Shown here in pieces: positions 54,920 through 63,617 of a DNA stretch of 64,000 nt (position 1 is the stretch's first letter; the number at the start of each line of letters is the position of its first letter). The stretch lies in the NCBI GenBank assembly GCA_025149125.1, contig CP102272.1, positions 2,604,001 through 2,668,000 on the forward strand, read 5' to 3'. Under the pieces are notes generated by a model, which saw nothing but the letters and a program-made list of their open reading frames with translations, was not told the origin of the DNA and searched no databases. This stretch comes from [Clostridium] asparagiforme DSM 15981. GTDB lineage: Bacteria; Bacillota; Clostridia; Lachnospirales; Lachnospiraceae. A program made the translations under genes and the position numbers.

Positions 54920-56644
54920 TTATAGATGCCATCCAGCAGCTTCTGTGCGCAGAGATAAAAATCTTCGATACATTCCGTCTATTGACAATAATTCCTCGTG
55001 TGTTCCTCTTTGAATAATCCGTCCATGGTCTATTACAATAATCTGGTCAGCATTCCGAACGGTACTCAGGCGGTGAGCAATAGAAATTAGAGTTTTATCC
55101 TTTGTCAGCTCCTGAATTGCGGACAAGAGCGCTTGCTCATTCTCCGGGTCGACGCTGGAGGTGGCTTCATCCAGAATGATGATAGGCGCATCTTTCAAAA
55201 TAGCCCTGGCTATGGAAATGCGTTGCTTTTCACCTCCTGAGAGGGTGGAGCCACCTTCCCCGATAATCGTATCGTACCCATCTGGAAGGGTCAAAATAAA
55301 GTCGTGACAACAGGCTCGTTTTGCAGCCGCTACCACCTCCTCATGGGTAGCTTCTGGCCGTCCAAACCGGATGTTATTTTCCACAGAATCATGAAAGAGA
55401 TATACATTCTGAAAGACCATGCTGATGTGTTCCAGCACACTGTCTGCGGTATAGTTTCTCACATTTTTCCCGCCAATTCGTACTATCCCCTCCTGCACAT
55501 CCCAAAAGCGGGCGATTAGATTGCAGAGTGTGGTCTTGCCGCTGCCGGAGGGGCCTACAATCGCACAGGTGGTGTGCTCCGGGATTTCCAGCGAAATGTC
55601 ATGAATCACCCGGCGGTCCCCATAGCCAAATGAGATATGCTCCAGAGAAATATCATAGTGGGACACAACCAGTTTCTCCGAGTTGGTATCCATTTTTGGA
55701 ATGTCGGTGACCTCCTCCAGCCGATCCAATTCCGTATTGATCTTCTTGCTCAGAAAGGCACTGTTGCCCATCGTCTCCAAGTCGGAATAGACTGTGAAAG
55801 CGCAGAACAAGAAAGTCAGGCAATAAGGCAGGCTGATTTGCCCCGCCAGATACAGCAGAGCCGCCGCCGCAATCAGCACACAGCTCATGAGCTTAAAGGT
55901 CAATCCATAGAAACGGAGGACGCCAGCCGTAGCCTTTTCCTGGCCGTAGTCTGCGTCCCATTTTTTCTGGAACGCAGCGCGGACTTCCCGCTGTCCTTCT
56001 TCACCTTTAGAGAAAGAACGCAACACCGAAATACCCTGTATGTATTCCATCACCTTACCGACCAGATGCTCCTGGGCCTCCTGGTAAATGGGAGCATATT
56101 GGGCGGCGCGAAGCCTCACCCAACGCAGGACCAGCATCCCAAGTGCCAGCCCCACAAGGCTCAATCCCGCAATCACCGGGCTGAAAAGGAACATCATCAC
56201 GGACATCAGTACAGCCATAGCCACACCGCTGGTCATCTGCTCAATAGCCAACATGGAGTACCCCTCCAGGTCGGCAATCGTAGTGGTGAGCATGGCCTGA
56301 ATGGTGCCCAGATTTTGTTCTGAGAAATATCCCATGGGTGCCTGCTTCAGCCAATCCCCAATCTTCAGACGGTAATCCCGGAAAATGTCATAGCCGGACC
56401 CGCTCATGGTGCGATCATACATCCATTGGAAGCAAAAGCGGCCCAGTACACTGCCTAGAATTACGCAGAATGCCTGCCCAATAATAGTTGGTGTCAGATT
56501 ATCCAGATGAAGTAAAATCCAGAACACACCGAACATCATAAAACCGTTGAAGAACGATTTCAGTATGTTGCAGACGATGCCTGCCACGATCTTTCCCCGG
56601 CTATTTCCCGCAATTTTAAAGACACGGCGAATCATTTCAAACAT
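54920..56644 (-). CDS. ABC half-transporter, YbtPQ-like (second gene)
   Basis: Membrane-spanning and ATPase halves fused in 574 residues: six helices (about 15-310) and a nucleotide-binding domain with Walker A GPSGSGKTTLC, signature LSGGEKQRISIARAI, Walker B IIILDEATSSVDPENE and the switch SIAHRLSTV. It overlaps the end of the paired half-transporter gene by 8 bases, so the two form a heterodimer. In Yersinia YbtPQ and mycobacterial IrtAB, exporter-shaped pairs of this kind import metal-siderophore complexes. The next divergent genes (ECF transporter, DtxR regulator) agree with that role. Drug export is the alternative. Confidence 0.85.
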   Translation of the reverse strand: MFEMIRRVFKIAGNSRGKIVAGIVCNILKSFFNGFMMFGVFWILLHLDNLTPTIIGQAFCVILGSVLGRFCFQWMYDRTMSGSGYDIFRDYRLKIGDWLKQAPMGYFSEQNLGTIQAMLTTTIADLEGYSMLAIEQMTSGVAMAVLMSVMMFLFSPVIAGLSLVGLALGMLVLRWVRLRAAQYAPIYQEAQEHLVGKVMEYIQGISVLRSFSKGEEGQREVRAAFQKKWDADYGQEKATAGVLRFYGLTFKLMSCVLIAAAALLYLAGQISLPYCLTFLFCAFTVYSDLETMGNSAFLSKKINTELDRLEEVTDIPKMDTNSEKLVVSHYDISLEHISFGYGDRRVIHDISLEIPEHTTCAIVGPSGSGKTTLCNLIARFWDVQEGIVRIGGKNVRNYTADSVLEHISMVFQNVYLFHDSVENNIRFGRPEATHEEVVAAAKRACCHDFILTLPDGYDTIIGEGGSTLSGGEKQRISIARAILKDAPIIILDEATSSVDPENEQALLSAIQELTKDKTLISIAHRLSTVRNADQIIVIDHGRIIQRGTHEELLSIDGMYRRFLSLRTEAAGWHL

Positions 56645-58388
56645 CTTCTGCGCCTCCTTCTATAGAGCCGGCGTAGTCTTGCCACATCTTTCGGTAAAGG
56701 GGGCAGTTCTGCAGAAGCTCCTCCTGGAGGCCCCGGCCCACAATCTCTCCATTGGCAACAACCAATATCTGGTCGGCATTGCGGATCGTATTCAGCCGGT
56801 GGGCCACGACAATCAGAGACTTTCCCGCCACAAGCTTGCTGATAGCCTGCTGGATCAGCGCCTCGTTCTCGGGGTCGGCATAGGCGGTCGCCTCGTCCAA
56901 AATGATGACGGACGCCTGCTTGAGCATAGCCCGCGCAACGGTGATGCGCTGCCGTTCTCCGCCGGAGAGGCGGTCCCCGGCATCGCCAGCCATGGTATCA
57001 TAGCCCTGCTCTAACTGCATGATAAAGTCGTGGCAGTTGGCAGCCTTGGCCGCAGCCTCTACTTCCCCGTCGCTGGCATCAGGGTTTCCCATGCGGATGT
57101 TTTCCCGAATGGATTTGTCAAAGAGAAAATTGTCCTGGGCTACATAGCTGATTTCACTCATGAGTTGTCCAAACGGAATGTTGCGAATATCCTGCCCACC
57201 AAAGCGTACTGTACCGGAGGTTACATCCCAAAAGCCGGCCATCAGCTTGGCAATCGTAGACTTCCCGGAGCCGGATGGCCCAACAATGGCGGTCATGGTA
57301 CCGGGCTGTGTCTGGAATGAGATACCGTGGAGAACTTCGGATTCATTGTAAGCAAAATGGACATCCTCAAATTGATAGCACCGCTCCCCAAGCTCCGCAG
57401 GCTCTGTGGGGCGGACAAGCTCCGGGGTTTTCAAAAAAGTGGTGACCTGTTCTAGGTTGCCCTTGATCATGCTGACCTGCTCCATAGCCGCGGAGACCTT
57501 CATCAGCGGCGCAATAAAACCCAGAGGCACCACCAAGGCCACCAGAAAGACAGGGAGAGAAAGACTTCCCTCCATGTAGAGCCACGCTCCCACTGGAAGG
57601 GTCCCCAGAAGCGTAGAAGGGAGGACCGCCCGGGCCGCCGCGTTCCAAAGCCAGCACTGGCTCCACCATGCCATGGTGGAATCGTGGAAATAGCGGACAG
57701 AATCGGCATACTTTCCATAGGAAGCTGCAGACCGGTTGAACGCCTTGATGACCTGAATGCCGTTGACATACTCCACCAGAGTACTGTTCATCTCGTTGGC
57801 AGATCGCATGTAGTTCTCCATGCGGGGCCCATATCCCCGCATCATGGTGGCAAAAAAGAGGGTGCCCAGCGGAATTGTCACCAGTGCGGCCAGCCCCATC
57901 CGCCAGTCCAGCAGGAAGATCAGAAGAATACTGCATAGGGGCGCAGCGATGTTGGAGGGTAGTTCCGGCATGAAATGGGCCATGGAGTCCTCCAACTTTG
58001 CCACATTGTCCACGATCAGATTCTTGAAAGCCCCTGTGGGTGTTTCCAGCATGATGCCCATGGGGACCTTCGCCATCCGGTCGGTAATAGCCTCCCGGAT
58101 ATTTTTTAGTATGGTAAAAGAAATTTTGTGGGACATCAGGGAGGACCGCCAGGTAAGCAGCATTTTTATGATCTGGCAAACTGCGGCGCCTCCACAGAGA
58201 AACAATACCAGCGTGGGCGTTGCAGTCCCTTGGTACAAGGCGTCCGCGAGGACAGCCACCATTAGAAATGGCCCCATGCCAAACAGTTCTCCCAAGACAG
58301 CCAGGAAGATGGAGAGGCGCATTTTACCGTTGCTCTCTCCCACGAAAGCGAATAGCTGCCGAATCGTTCCCGGTTCTTTCGACTTCAT
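56637..58388 (-). CDS. ABC half-transporter, YbtPQ-like (first gene)
   Basis: Partner of the gene above, 583 residues. The membrane domain (about 25-310) is followed by a nucleotide-binding domain with Walker A GPSGSGKSTIA, signature LSGGERQRITVARAM and the Walker B run VIILDEATAYADPENE. The AYADPENE form, where most exporters have S-S-V-D, is a feature of the YbtPQ/IrtAB siderophore importer group as I know it. I chose ATG 58388, 6 bases after GGAGG; a start at 58409 is less likely. The promoter region carries a 28-bp palindrome shared with the TetR gene, so the pair is likely controlled by that regulator. Confidence 0.85.
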   Translation of the reverse strand: MKSKEPGTIRQLFAFVGESNGKMRLSIFLAVLGELFGMGPFLMVAVLADALYQGTATPTLVLFLCGGAAVCQIIKMLLTWRSSLMSHKISFTILKNIREAITDRMAKVPMGIMLETPTGAFKNLIVDNVAKLEDSMAHFMPELPSNIAAPLCSILLIFLLDWRMGLAALVTIPLGTLFFATMMRGYGPRMENYMRSANEMNSTLVEYVNGIQVIKAFNRSAASYGKYADSVRYFHDSTMAWWSQCWLWNAAARAVLPSTLLGTLPVGAWLYMEGSLSLPVFLVALVVPLGFIAPLMKVSAAMEQVSMIKGNLEQVTTFLKTPELVRPTEPAELGERCYQFEDVHFAYNESEVLHGISFQTQPGTMTAIVGPSGSGKSTIAKLMAGFWDVTSGTVRFGGQDIRNIPFGQLMSEISYVAQDNFLFDKSIRENIRMGNPDASDGEVEAAAKAANCHDFIMQLEQGYDTMAGDAGDRLSGGERQRITVARAMLKQASVIILDEATAYADPENEALIQQAISKLVAGKSLIVVAHRLNTIRNADQILVVANGEIVGRGLQEELLQNCPLYRKMWQDYAGSIEGGAEDV

Positions 58389-58460
58389 AACCAGCCTCCT
58401 TTCAGGCACAAAAAATACAAGGAGGGTATTGCAATTTCAAGTACCCTGTGCTAAAATTTG

Positions 58461-58488
58461 AATTACATCGTAATATTACAGTGTAATT
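58461..58488. promoter_or_regulatory. 28-bp palindromic operator between the ABC and TetR genes
   Basis: AATTACA-TC-GTAATATTAC-AG-TGTAATT reads almost the same on both strands; only the two-base spacers differ. It is placed in the 125-bp divergent gap about 26 bases before the TetR start, the normal place and size for a TetR-family operator. Confidence 0.8.
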
Positions 58489-58513
58489 TTAGTATAGGAC
58501 GGAGGGATGGCGA

Positions 58514-59131
58514 ATGTCAAGAGACTTTCAGCAGACCCATGAAAATCTTTTGCTCTGCGCCCAAAAGCACTTCTTGGAATATGGCTTTGAGCGGGCCAGC
58601 ATCCGGGAGATCTGCAAGGACGCCCATGTGACTAACGGAGCTTTTTATAACCACTTTGACGATAAGGAAGCTCTGTTCGGCGCGCTGGTGGAGCCTGTTG
58701 TCCAGGAGGTCAAGGCCATCTATGAGGCGTCGGTAAATGAGCACATAGAACTGGCAAAGACGGACGACTTAAAATCCCTCTGGAAACTGTCGGAGGAAAC
58801 GCTGTCGGTCATTATTGAATACATCTATGAACATTTTGATGTGTTCCGTCTGCTTCTCATGCGGGCGGAGGGCACGCGGTATTCCTCCTTTTTGGATGAT
58901 GTTGTCTGTCTGGAAACCCGGGTCACACTGAAGTTCTTTGCGGAACTGAAATCTCGGGGCATCCAGGTCCGCGAATTGGCGGAAGAGGAGTGGCATATTC
59001 TGCTCCATGCGTATTTTGCATCCCTGGCTGAAGTGGTCATGCACAACTTCCCAAAGGAGGCCGCACTGAGATATGTTCACACGCTTGCCTCTTTTTTCAA
59101 CTCCGGATGGCAGACAGTTTTGGAGATCTGA
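58514..59131 (+). CDS. TetR/AcrR-family transcriptional regulator
   Basis: A 205-residue repressor. The N-terminal TetR HTH is canonical: HFLEYGFERASIREICKDAH followed by VTNGAFYNHFDDKEALFGAL. The C-terminal helical domain binds an unknown ligand. GGACGGAGGG precedes the ATG. It is divergent from the ABC pair over a 28-bp palindrome, so it probably represses both directions, and its ligand may be the ABC substrate. The ECF operon starts 123 bases after its stop behind a different palindrome, which suggests separate iron control. Confidence 0.92.
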   Translation: MSRDFQQTHENLLLCAQKHFLEYGFERASIREICKDAHVTNGAFYNHFDDKEALFGALVEPVVQEVKAIYEASVNEHIELAKTDDLKSLWKLSEETLSVIIEYIYEHFDVFRLLLMRAEGTRYSSFLDDVVCLETRVTLKFFAELKSRGIQVRELAEEEWHILLHAYFASLAEVVMHNFPKEAALRYVHTLASFFNSGWQTVLEI

Positions 59132-59153
59132 TCCCCAAAATTTTTGCACAATA

Positions 59154-59169
59154 GTTAGCATATACTAAC
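59154..59169. promoter_or_regulatory. candidate DtxR-type operator before the ECF operon
   Basis: GTTAGCATATACTAAC is a 16-bp palindrome with a single mismatched pair. The half-site GTTAG/CTAAC is like that of DtxR/IdeR-type iron boxes (T-T-A-G-G-x-T-A-G-x-C-T-A-x-C-C-T-A-A). It lies 85 bases before the S-component gene, in an operon that encodes a DtxR-family protein. Confidence 0.6.
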
Positions 59170-59254
59170 CAAATGATGTGGAGGTGAAACCGCAGCGTCT
59201 CATTCGCACAAGGTATTTCAACACTTAATTTTTTCAGAAAGGAAATATTCAAAA

Positions 59255-59842
59255 ATGGAAAACACAAAGAAACTCACAGGTAAAGATCTCATCAATGTCG
59301 GCATTTACACAGCCATGACCCTCGTTATTTTCTTTGTTGTCGGTCTGCTTACCGCACTGCCTGTGGTCTACCCGTTCCTGTTCATAATTTGGCCCATTGT
59401 CTGCGGCATTCCTATGATGCTTTACTATACCAAGATTCAGAAGTTTGGTATGCTGACTATCACAGGTATTATCGGCGGCATCTTCTTCTATCTGATCGGC
59501 TACGGTTGGATCGGCCTTCTCGGCTGGGTGCTCGGCGGCATTCTAAGCGATGTGGTACTTAAAATCGGAGGCTATCAGAAATTCAAGGTCACTGTTCTGA
59601 GCTATGCCTGCTTTTGTCTCGGTATCATGGGCTGCCCCGCCAACCTCTGGTTTGCCGGCGAAGCGTATTGGGAAAACATCCACACCTCCATGGGTGATCA
59701 GTACGCAAACACCTTGCAATCCCTGATGCCTTCCTGGATGCTGTATGTGGGCCTTGCACTGCTGTTTGTGGGTGGTATTCTGGGCGCACTGCTGGGCCAT
59801 AAAATGCTGAAAAAACACTTTGAGAGAGCTGGAATTGTGTAA
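59255..59842 (+). CDS. ECF transporter S component (MptD/Trep_Strep family)
   Basis: Substrate-capturing membrane subunit of an energy-coupling-factor transporter, 195 residues with about six hydrophobic helices. The pattern KLTGKDLINVGIYTAMTLVI at the start and PMMLYYTKIQKFGMLTITGI, GYGWIGLLGWVLGGILSDVV in the middle match the Trep_Strep S-component type. GAAAGG precedes the ATG. It is followed by the T component with a TAATG overlap and by the double ATPase, so all subunits are encoded together (group I ECF). The ligand is unknown; setting and regulator suggest a metal or metallophore. Confidence 0.82.
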   Translation: MENTKKLTGKDLINVGIYTAMTLVIFFVVGLLTALPVVYPFLFIIWPIVCGIPMMLYYTKIQKFGMLTITGIIGGIFFYLIGYGWIGLLGWVLGGILSDVVLKIGGYQKFKVTVLSYACFCLGIMGCPANLWFAGEAYWENIHTSMGDQYANTLQSLMPSWMLYVGLALLFVGGILGALLGHKMLKKHFERAGIV

Positions 59843-60573
59843 TGGAGCAGCTTCAAGCGGTTGTTGAAAATAGAACAGGCTTTTGCTTGGACCCACGAAC
59901 CAAGCTGTTGCTGATGGCCGTTGTCGCTACCGCAGAATTTCTATACAGCCACACCGCCTTTATGATCGCGGTGGCGATGATTCCCTTTGTCCTGTTCTTG
60001 ACTAACCGACAGTATAAGACAGCAACAGTGTTCTTCTGTCTGTTCGCAGCAGGGCTGTTTGTGCAGGCCATCCAGAACTCCGTCCAGTTTCCCATGATCG
60101 TCAATATGCTGGTAGTCCTGTTGGTGGGACTGGTCCTGCGACTGTTTCCGGCCTTTATGATGGGGGCCTACATCATCAAATCCACCACGGCCAGCGAGTG
60201 CATTACCGCACTGGGCCGGATGCACATTGGGCGGCAGATCACCATTCCGCTCTCCGTCCTGTTTCGCTTTATCCCTACCATGCAGGAGGAGTCGGCCGCC
60301 ATCAAGGACGCCATGCGGATGCGGGAGGTCCAGTTCGGGACAAAGAAATTCTGGCAAAACCCCGCTGCCCTGATTGAATACCGTTTTATTCCCCTGATGA
60401 TCTCGGTGGTCAAAATTGGGGATGATCTCTCCGCGGCGGCCCTGACCCGCGGCCTGGATAACCCGGTCCGGCGCACCAATATCACAAAGGTCGGTTTTAC
60501 TGGCTGGGATCTGCTGGCGGTGCTGATTGCCGGAGCCGCACTGCTCTCCACATACTTTTTCAGTCCGTGGTAA
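59842..60573 (+). CDS. ECF transporter T component
   Basis: Transmembrane coupling subunit (EcfT) of the ECF transporter, 243 residues, with five or so helices in the N-terminal 130 residues and a cytoplasmic coupling region. EcfT proteins carry paired alanine-arginine-glycine motifs that contact the ATPase; here KDAMRMREVQFG and ALTRGLDNP occupy those places. The ATG overlaps the stop of the S component (TAATG), which implies coupled translation. It would join the S component to the double ATPase next door. Confidence 0.85.
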   Translation: MEQLQAVVENRTGFCLDPRTKLLLMAVVATAEFLYSHTAFMIAVAMIPFVLFLTNRQYKTATVFFCLFAAGLFVQAIQNSVQFPMIVNMLVVLLVGLVLRLFPAFMMGAYIIKSTTASECITALGRMHIGRQITIPLSVLFRFIPTMQEESAAIKDAMRMREVQFGTKKFWQNPAALIEYRFIPLMISVVKIGDDLSAAALTRGLDNPVRRTNITKVGFTGWDLLAVLIAGAALLSTYFFSPW

Positions 60574-60585
60574 GGAGGTGATACT

Positions 60586-62091
60586 GTGATCGAATTAAAA
60601 GATGTTTCCTTTACCTATGAGAGCGGGGAAACCGAGAACAACCTGAGCCATATAAATCTAACAATACAGGATGGCGAAACTATTCTGTTCTGCGGAGAGT
60701 CCGGATGTGGCAAGACAACGCTGACTCGGCTGATCAACGGTCTGATCCCTCATTACTACGGAGGGAAACTGACCGGGCAAGTCCTTTTAGACGGGAAAGA
60801 GTTAAAAGACTATCCTCTTTATCAAATCGGGCAGCGGGTGGGATCTGTATTCCAAAACCCAAGGACACAATTCTACAATGTAGATACCACCAGCGAGATT
60901 GTTTTTGGGTGTGAAAACATGGCCCTGCCGGTCCCGGAGATGCGGAAGCGTCTGGAGGAAACCGCCCACAGCCTCAAGCTGGAAAAACTGCTGAACCGGA
61001 GCTTGTTTGCCCTGTCCGGCGGGGAAAAGCAAAAAATTGCCTGTGCATCTGCTGACGCAATCCGCCCGGACATTTTCGTATTGGACGAACCGTCCTCCAA
61101 TCTGGATATTGCCACCATCGAAGATTTGATTGGTGTGATCCGGCACTGGCAGTCTGAGAAAAAGACCGTGATTGTCGCGGAACACCGGCTTTATTATCTC
61201 GTTCCCTATGCAGATCGAATTTTCTATATGAAACACGGAAGTATTGTACGGGAATTTACCGGGGCGGAGTTTCAAAAACTACCGCCCGATGAATTGCAGG
61301 GAATGGGGCTGCGGGCACTGGACCCATTCCACCTGTCCCCGGAGGCCGCTCCCAAGCTGGCCGCTCCGCAATTACATATCAAGGGGTTCCAGTTCTCCTA
61401 TGAAAAGCACGGCCCCCTCAATGTGGATATTCCAGACCTGACCCTGCCCCAAGGGGAGATCATCGGCATCATCGGAAACAACGGCGCGGGAAAATCTACC
61501 TTCGCCCGGTGCCTGTGCGGTCTGGATAAAAAAGCGAAAGGTGTGCTTGAAATGGATGGGGCCTCCTATGACGCGAAGCAGCGCAGGCATATCTCCTATA
61601 TGGTCATGCAGGATGTAAATCACCAGCTATTCACAGAAGATGTACTGGACGAATTGATGCTTAGTATGGATGGCGAGGACGAGAAAGCAGACACAGCCCG
61701 CGCCAAGGAGATACTGAACAGCCTTGACCTGTTGGGCAAAGCAAAACTGCACCCCATGTCCCTGTCCGGAGGAGAAAAGCAGAGGGTGGCGATTGGCAGT
61801 GCAATAGCATCGGACAAAAAGGTCCTGATATTTGACGAACCTACCAGCGGATTGGATTACCGTCATATGCTGGAGGTATCGGACAACTTAAACCGTCTGA
61901 AAAAGATGGGAAAGAGCCTGTTTCTGATTACGCATGACCCGGAGCTCATTTATAAGTGCTGCACCTACCTGTTGTTCATTCAGGGGAGCAAGGTGCTGTG
62001 GCATCGGCCGATGGACGGGGATGCTGTAGGGCTCTTGCGGGCTTTCTTCTCCCGCAAGCAAGGAGCTGGTGTGTGCAATGCCTCCGGATAA
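60586..62091 (+). CDS. ECF transporter fused double ATPase
   Basis: Cytoplasmic energy-coupling ATPase with two ABC domains in one 501-residue chain, equal to EcfA plus EcfA'. Domain 1 (about 1-225): Walker A CGESGCGKTTLT, signature LSGGEKQKIACA, Walker B DIFVLDEPSSNLD. Domain 2 (about 258-495): Walker A GNNGAGKSTFA, signature LSGGEKQRVAIG, Walker B VLIFDEPTSGLD. Both sites look complete. It starts with GTG 6 bases after AAGGAGGTGA. Its end overlaps the start of the DtxR-family gene, so transporter and regulator are coupled. Confidence 0.92.
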   Translation: MIELKDVSFTYESGETENNLSHINLTIQDGETILFCGESGCGKTTLTRLINGLIPHYYGGKLTGQVLLDGKELKDYPLYQIGQRVGSVFQNPRTQFYNVDTTSEIVFGCENMALPVPEMRKRLEETAHSLKLEKLLNRSLFALSGGEKQKIACASADAIRPDIFVLDEPSSNLDIATIEDLIGVIRHWQSEKKTVIVAEHRLYYLVPYADRIFYMKHGSIVREFTGAEFQKLPPDELQGMGLRALDPFHLSPEAAPKLAAPQLHIKGFQFSYEKHGPLNVDIPDLTLPQGEIIGIIGNNGAGKSTFARCLCGLDKKAKGVLEMDGASYDAKQRRHISYMVMQDVNHQLFTEDVLDELMLSMDGEDEKADTARAKEILNSLDLLGKAKLHPMSLSGGEKQRVAIGSAIASDKKVLIFDEPTSGLDYRHMLEVSDNLNRLKKMGKSLFLITHDPELIYKCCTYLLFIQGSKVLWHRPMDGDAVGLLRAFFSRKQGAGVCNASG

Positions 62092-62458
62092 AAAACTGTA
62101 CGCTTCCGGTGAGGATTACTTGGAGGCCATACTTCTTCTCCACAAGAAGATGGGCATGGTACGCTCCGTGGATGTGGCTCGGCACATGGAGGTGTCCAAG
62201 CCCAGCGTGTGCCATGCGGTGGCGACCCTGCGGGACGGTGGATTTCTCACAATGGACGAGGATTATTTCCTTCACCTGACCGATGCAGGTAGGGAAGTGG
62301 CCGAGCAAATCTACGAAAAGCACCGCTTCTTTACAGAAATGCTGACAAATGCTGGGGTAGACCCCATTACTGCCGAGCGGGACGCCTGCCGGATTGAGCA
62401 TGTCATCAGCGAGAGTAGTTTTCAACACTTAAAAAAGACTTTGACAGAAAAGAAATAA
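62078..62458 (+). CDS. DtxR-family metal-dependent regulator
   Basis: A 126-residue repressor with the N-terminal winged helix (SVDVARHMEVSKPSVCHAVA) and the metal-binding dimer domain, but no SH3-like tail, as in MntR. Likely metal ligands are Asp13 and Glu16 (GEDYLEAI), His82 (YEKHRFF), and Cys104-x-x-Glu107-His108 (DACRIEHVI). The Cys-x-x-Glu-His form is that of iron-sensing DtxR/IdeR, while the manganese sensor MntR has Glu in place of Cys. So iron (or zinc/iron) sensing is favoured. ATG 62078 lies inside the end of the ATPase gene, with AGGAG 12 bases upstream; GTG 62069 is the alternative. It would act at the GTTAG-N6-CTAAC palindrome. Confidence 0.85.
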   Translation: MPPDKKLYASGEDYLEAILLLHKKMGMVRSVDVARHMEVSKPSVCHAVATLRDGGFLTMDEDYFLHLTDAGREVAEQIYEKHRFFTEMLTNAGVDPITAERDACRIEHVISESSFQHLKKTLTEKK

Positions 62459-62475
62459 TGGGGGAGGTGAGACTG

Positions 62476-62778
62476 TTGACCGGGATGGCAGTGCTGCACT
62501 ATGACAATCTGTGTATAGACCCAAACCAACGCAGAGTCTATGTAAATGGTCGCGTCATAAAGATGACTACAATGGAGTTTAACATCTTGTATTATCTGGC
62601 TTCACATCCCGGTTGGACTTTTACCCGAGAGCAGCTTTATCAATATGCTATGCCGGATGATTTTGCTGCTGGCCCGGAAAGCGTCACCAGCAGGATATGC
62701 AAGATACGAAAAAAACTAAATATCAATGCGATTCAAACTGTATATGGATATGGCTATCGCTTTGAAAAGTATAACTGA
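62476..62778 (+). CDS. stand-alone PhoB/OmpR-type winged-helix protein
   Basis: About 100 residues that make up only the DNA-binding half of a response regulator. YDNLCIDPNQRRVYVNGRVI opens the domain, TTMEFNILYYLASHPGWTFT is the first helix pair, REQLYQYAMP continues it, SVTSRICKIRKKL is the recognition helix and VYGYGYRF the wing. No receiver domain or kinase gene is present. I chose TTG 62476 because GGGAGG lies 7 bases before it; the ATG at 62458 overlaps the previous stop but has no site. It would act as a constitutive or partner-dependent regulator of the cargo. A bidirectional terminator follows. Confidence 0.75.
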   Translation: MTGMAVLHYDNLCIDPNQRRVYVNGRVIKMTTMEFNILYYLASHPGWTFTREQLYQYAMPDDFAAGPESVTSRICKIRKKLNINAIQTVYGYGYRFEKYN

Positions 62779-62788
62779 AAATATTATA

Positions 62789-62830
62789 AAACCCGGTCGA
62801 GATCTCGTGCATGAAATCTCGACCGGGTTT
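62789..62830. terminator. bidirectional terminator between the winged-helix and peroxiredoxin genes
   Basis: AAACCCGGTCGAGAT (62789-62803) pairs perfectly over 15 bases with ATCTCGACCGGGTTT (62816-62830), with a 12-base loop. Confidence 0.88.
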
Positions 62831-62855
62831 CTGTTATTGGAGAATAAACTTAATA

Positions 62856-63527
62856 TTATTTCGACTCTTTGCGGAAGCACATGAACCAGTCCAGACAATA
62901 CTGATTTTCGTTCTGGTTGTCCATCCGCTCCTTGGCTACGCCGCAGCTGCCGGCGGTGGGTACGATGACATCATCGCCGGGTCGCCAGTCGGCCGGGGTG
63001 GCGCAGGCGTCGGCATCTGCCTTCTGGAGCGCCAGGACGATGCGCTTGATCTCGTCAAAGTTGCGGCCCGTGGACAGCGGATAGTACAGGATGGTTCGTA
63101 CCACGCCGTTGGGGTCGATGACAAACACCGCCCGCACCGCCTGGGTGTTGGACTGTCCCGGCTGGATCATACCGTACTTGTTGGCCACCTCCATGCGGAT
63201 ATCCTCGATGAGAGGGAAGGTCACATTGATGTGTTTCTTGCCGTTCCACTCCAGCTCCTGGATCTTCCGCAGCCAGGCAATGTGGGAATAGATAGAGTCC
63301 ACCGAAAGCCCCACCAGCTCAGTATTGAGCGCCTTGAACTCGTCGATCATAGAGCCAAAGGTCATAAACTCCGTGGTGCAGACCGGGGTGAAATCCGCGG
63401 GATGGGAGAAGAGGATCACCCATTTGCCGGCGTAATCCTCCGGGAATTTGATAGGGCCCTGCGTAGTGACAGCCTCGAAGGACGGGGCCTTGTCGCCAAT
63501 AAGAGGTATTCTGTTTTCCTGATCCAT
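62856..63527 (-). CDS. peroxiredoxin (Prx6/AhpC-TSA type)
   Basis: Cytoplasmic thiol peroxidase of 223 residues that reduces hydrogen peroxide and organic peroxides. The peroxidatic Cys50 lies in HPADFTPVCTTEF, the family active site, with Thr47 and the later Arg expected for the Prx6 group, and the C-terminal extension (about 170-223) is typical of that type. It holds further cysteines (AGSCGVAKER and the end YCLDWFMCFRK), one of which could resolve the sulphenic acid. AAAGGGAG precedes the ATG. Together with iron uptake genes it would limit peroxide damage from iron. Base composition is GC-rich like the chromosome, so it might lie outside the element. Confidence 0.92.
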   Translation of the reverse strand: MDQENRIPLIGDKAPSFEAVTTQGPIKFPEDYAGKWVILFSHPADFTPVCTTEFMTFGSMIDEFKALNTELVGLSVDSIYSHIAWLRKIQELEWNGKKHINVTFPLIEDIRMEVANKYGMIQPGQSNTQAVRAVFVIDPNGVVRTILYYPLSTGRNFDEIKRIVLALQKADADACATPADWRPGDDVIVPTAGSCGVAKERMDNQNENQYCLDWFMCFRKESK

Positions 63528-63617
63528 GGTATGCGCTCCCTTTGTTAGCAGTCAAGTTGGATGAAAACGATATATGAGTTCTTTGGAGAAAGGCCGTAAT
63601 ACTCTACTGAAACAGCG

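Noticed and set aside
63528..63617. GTTAGC near the peroxiredoxin start as a second DtxR box
   Set aside because: The matching half-site CTAAC is absent at the right distance.
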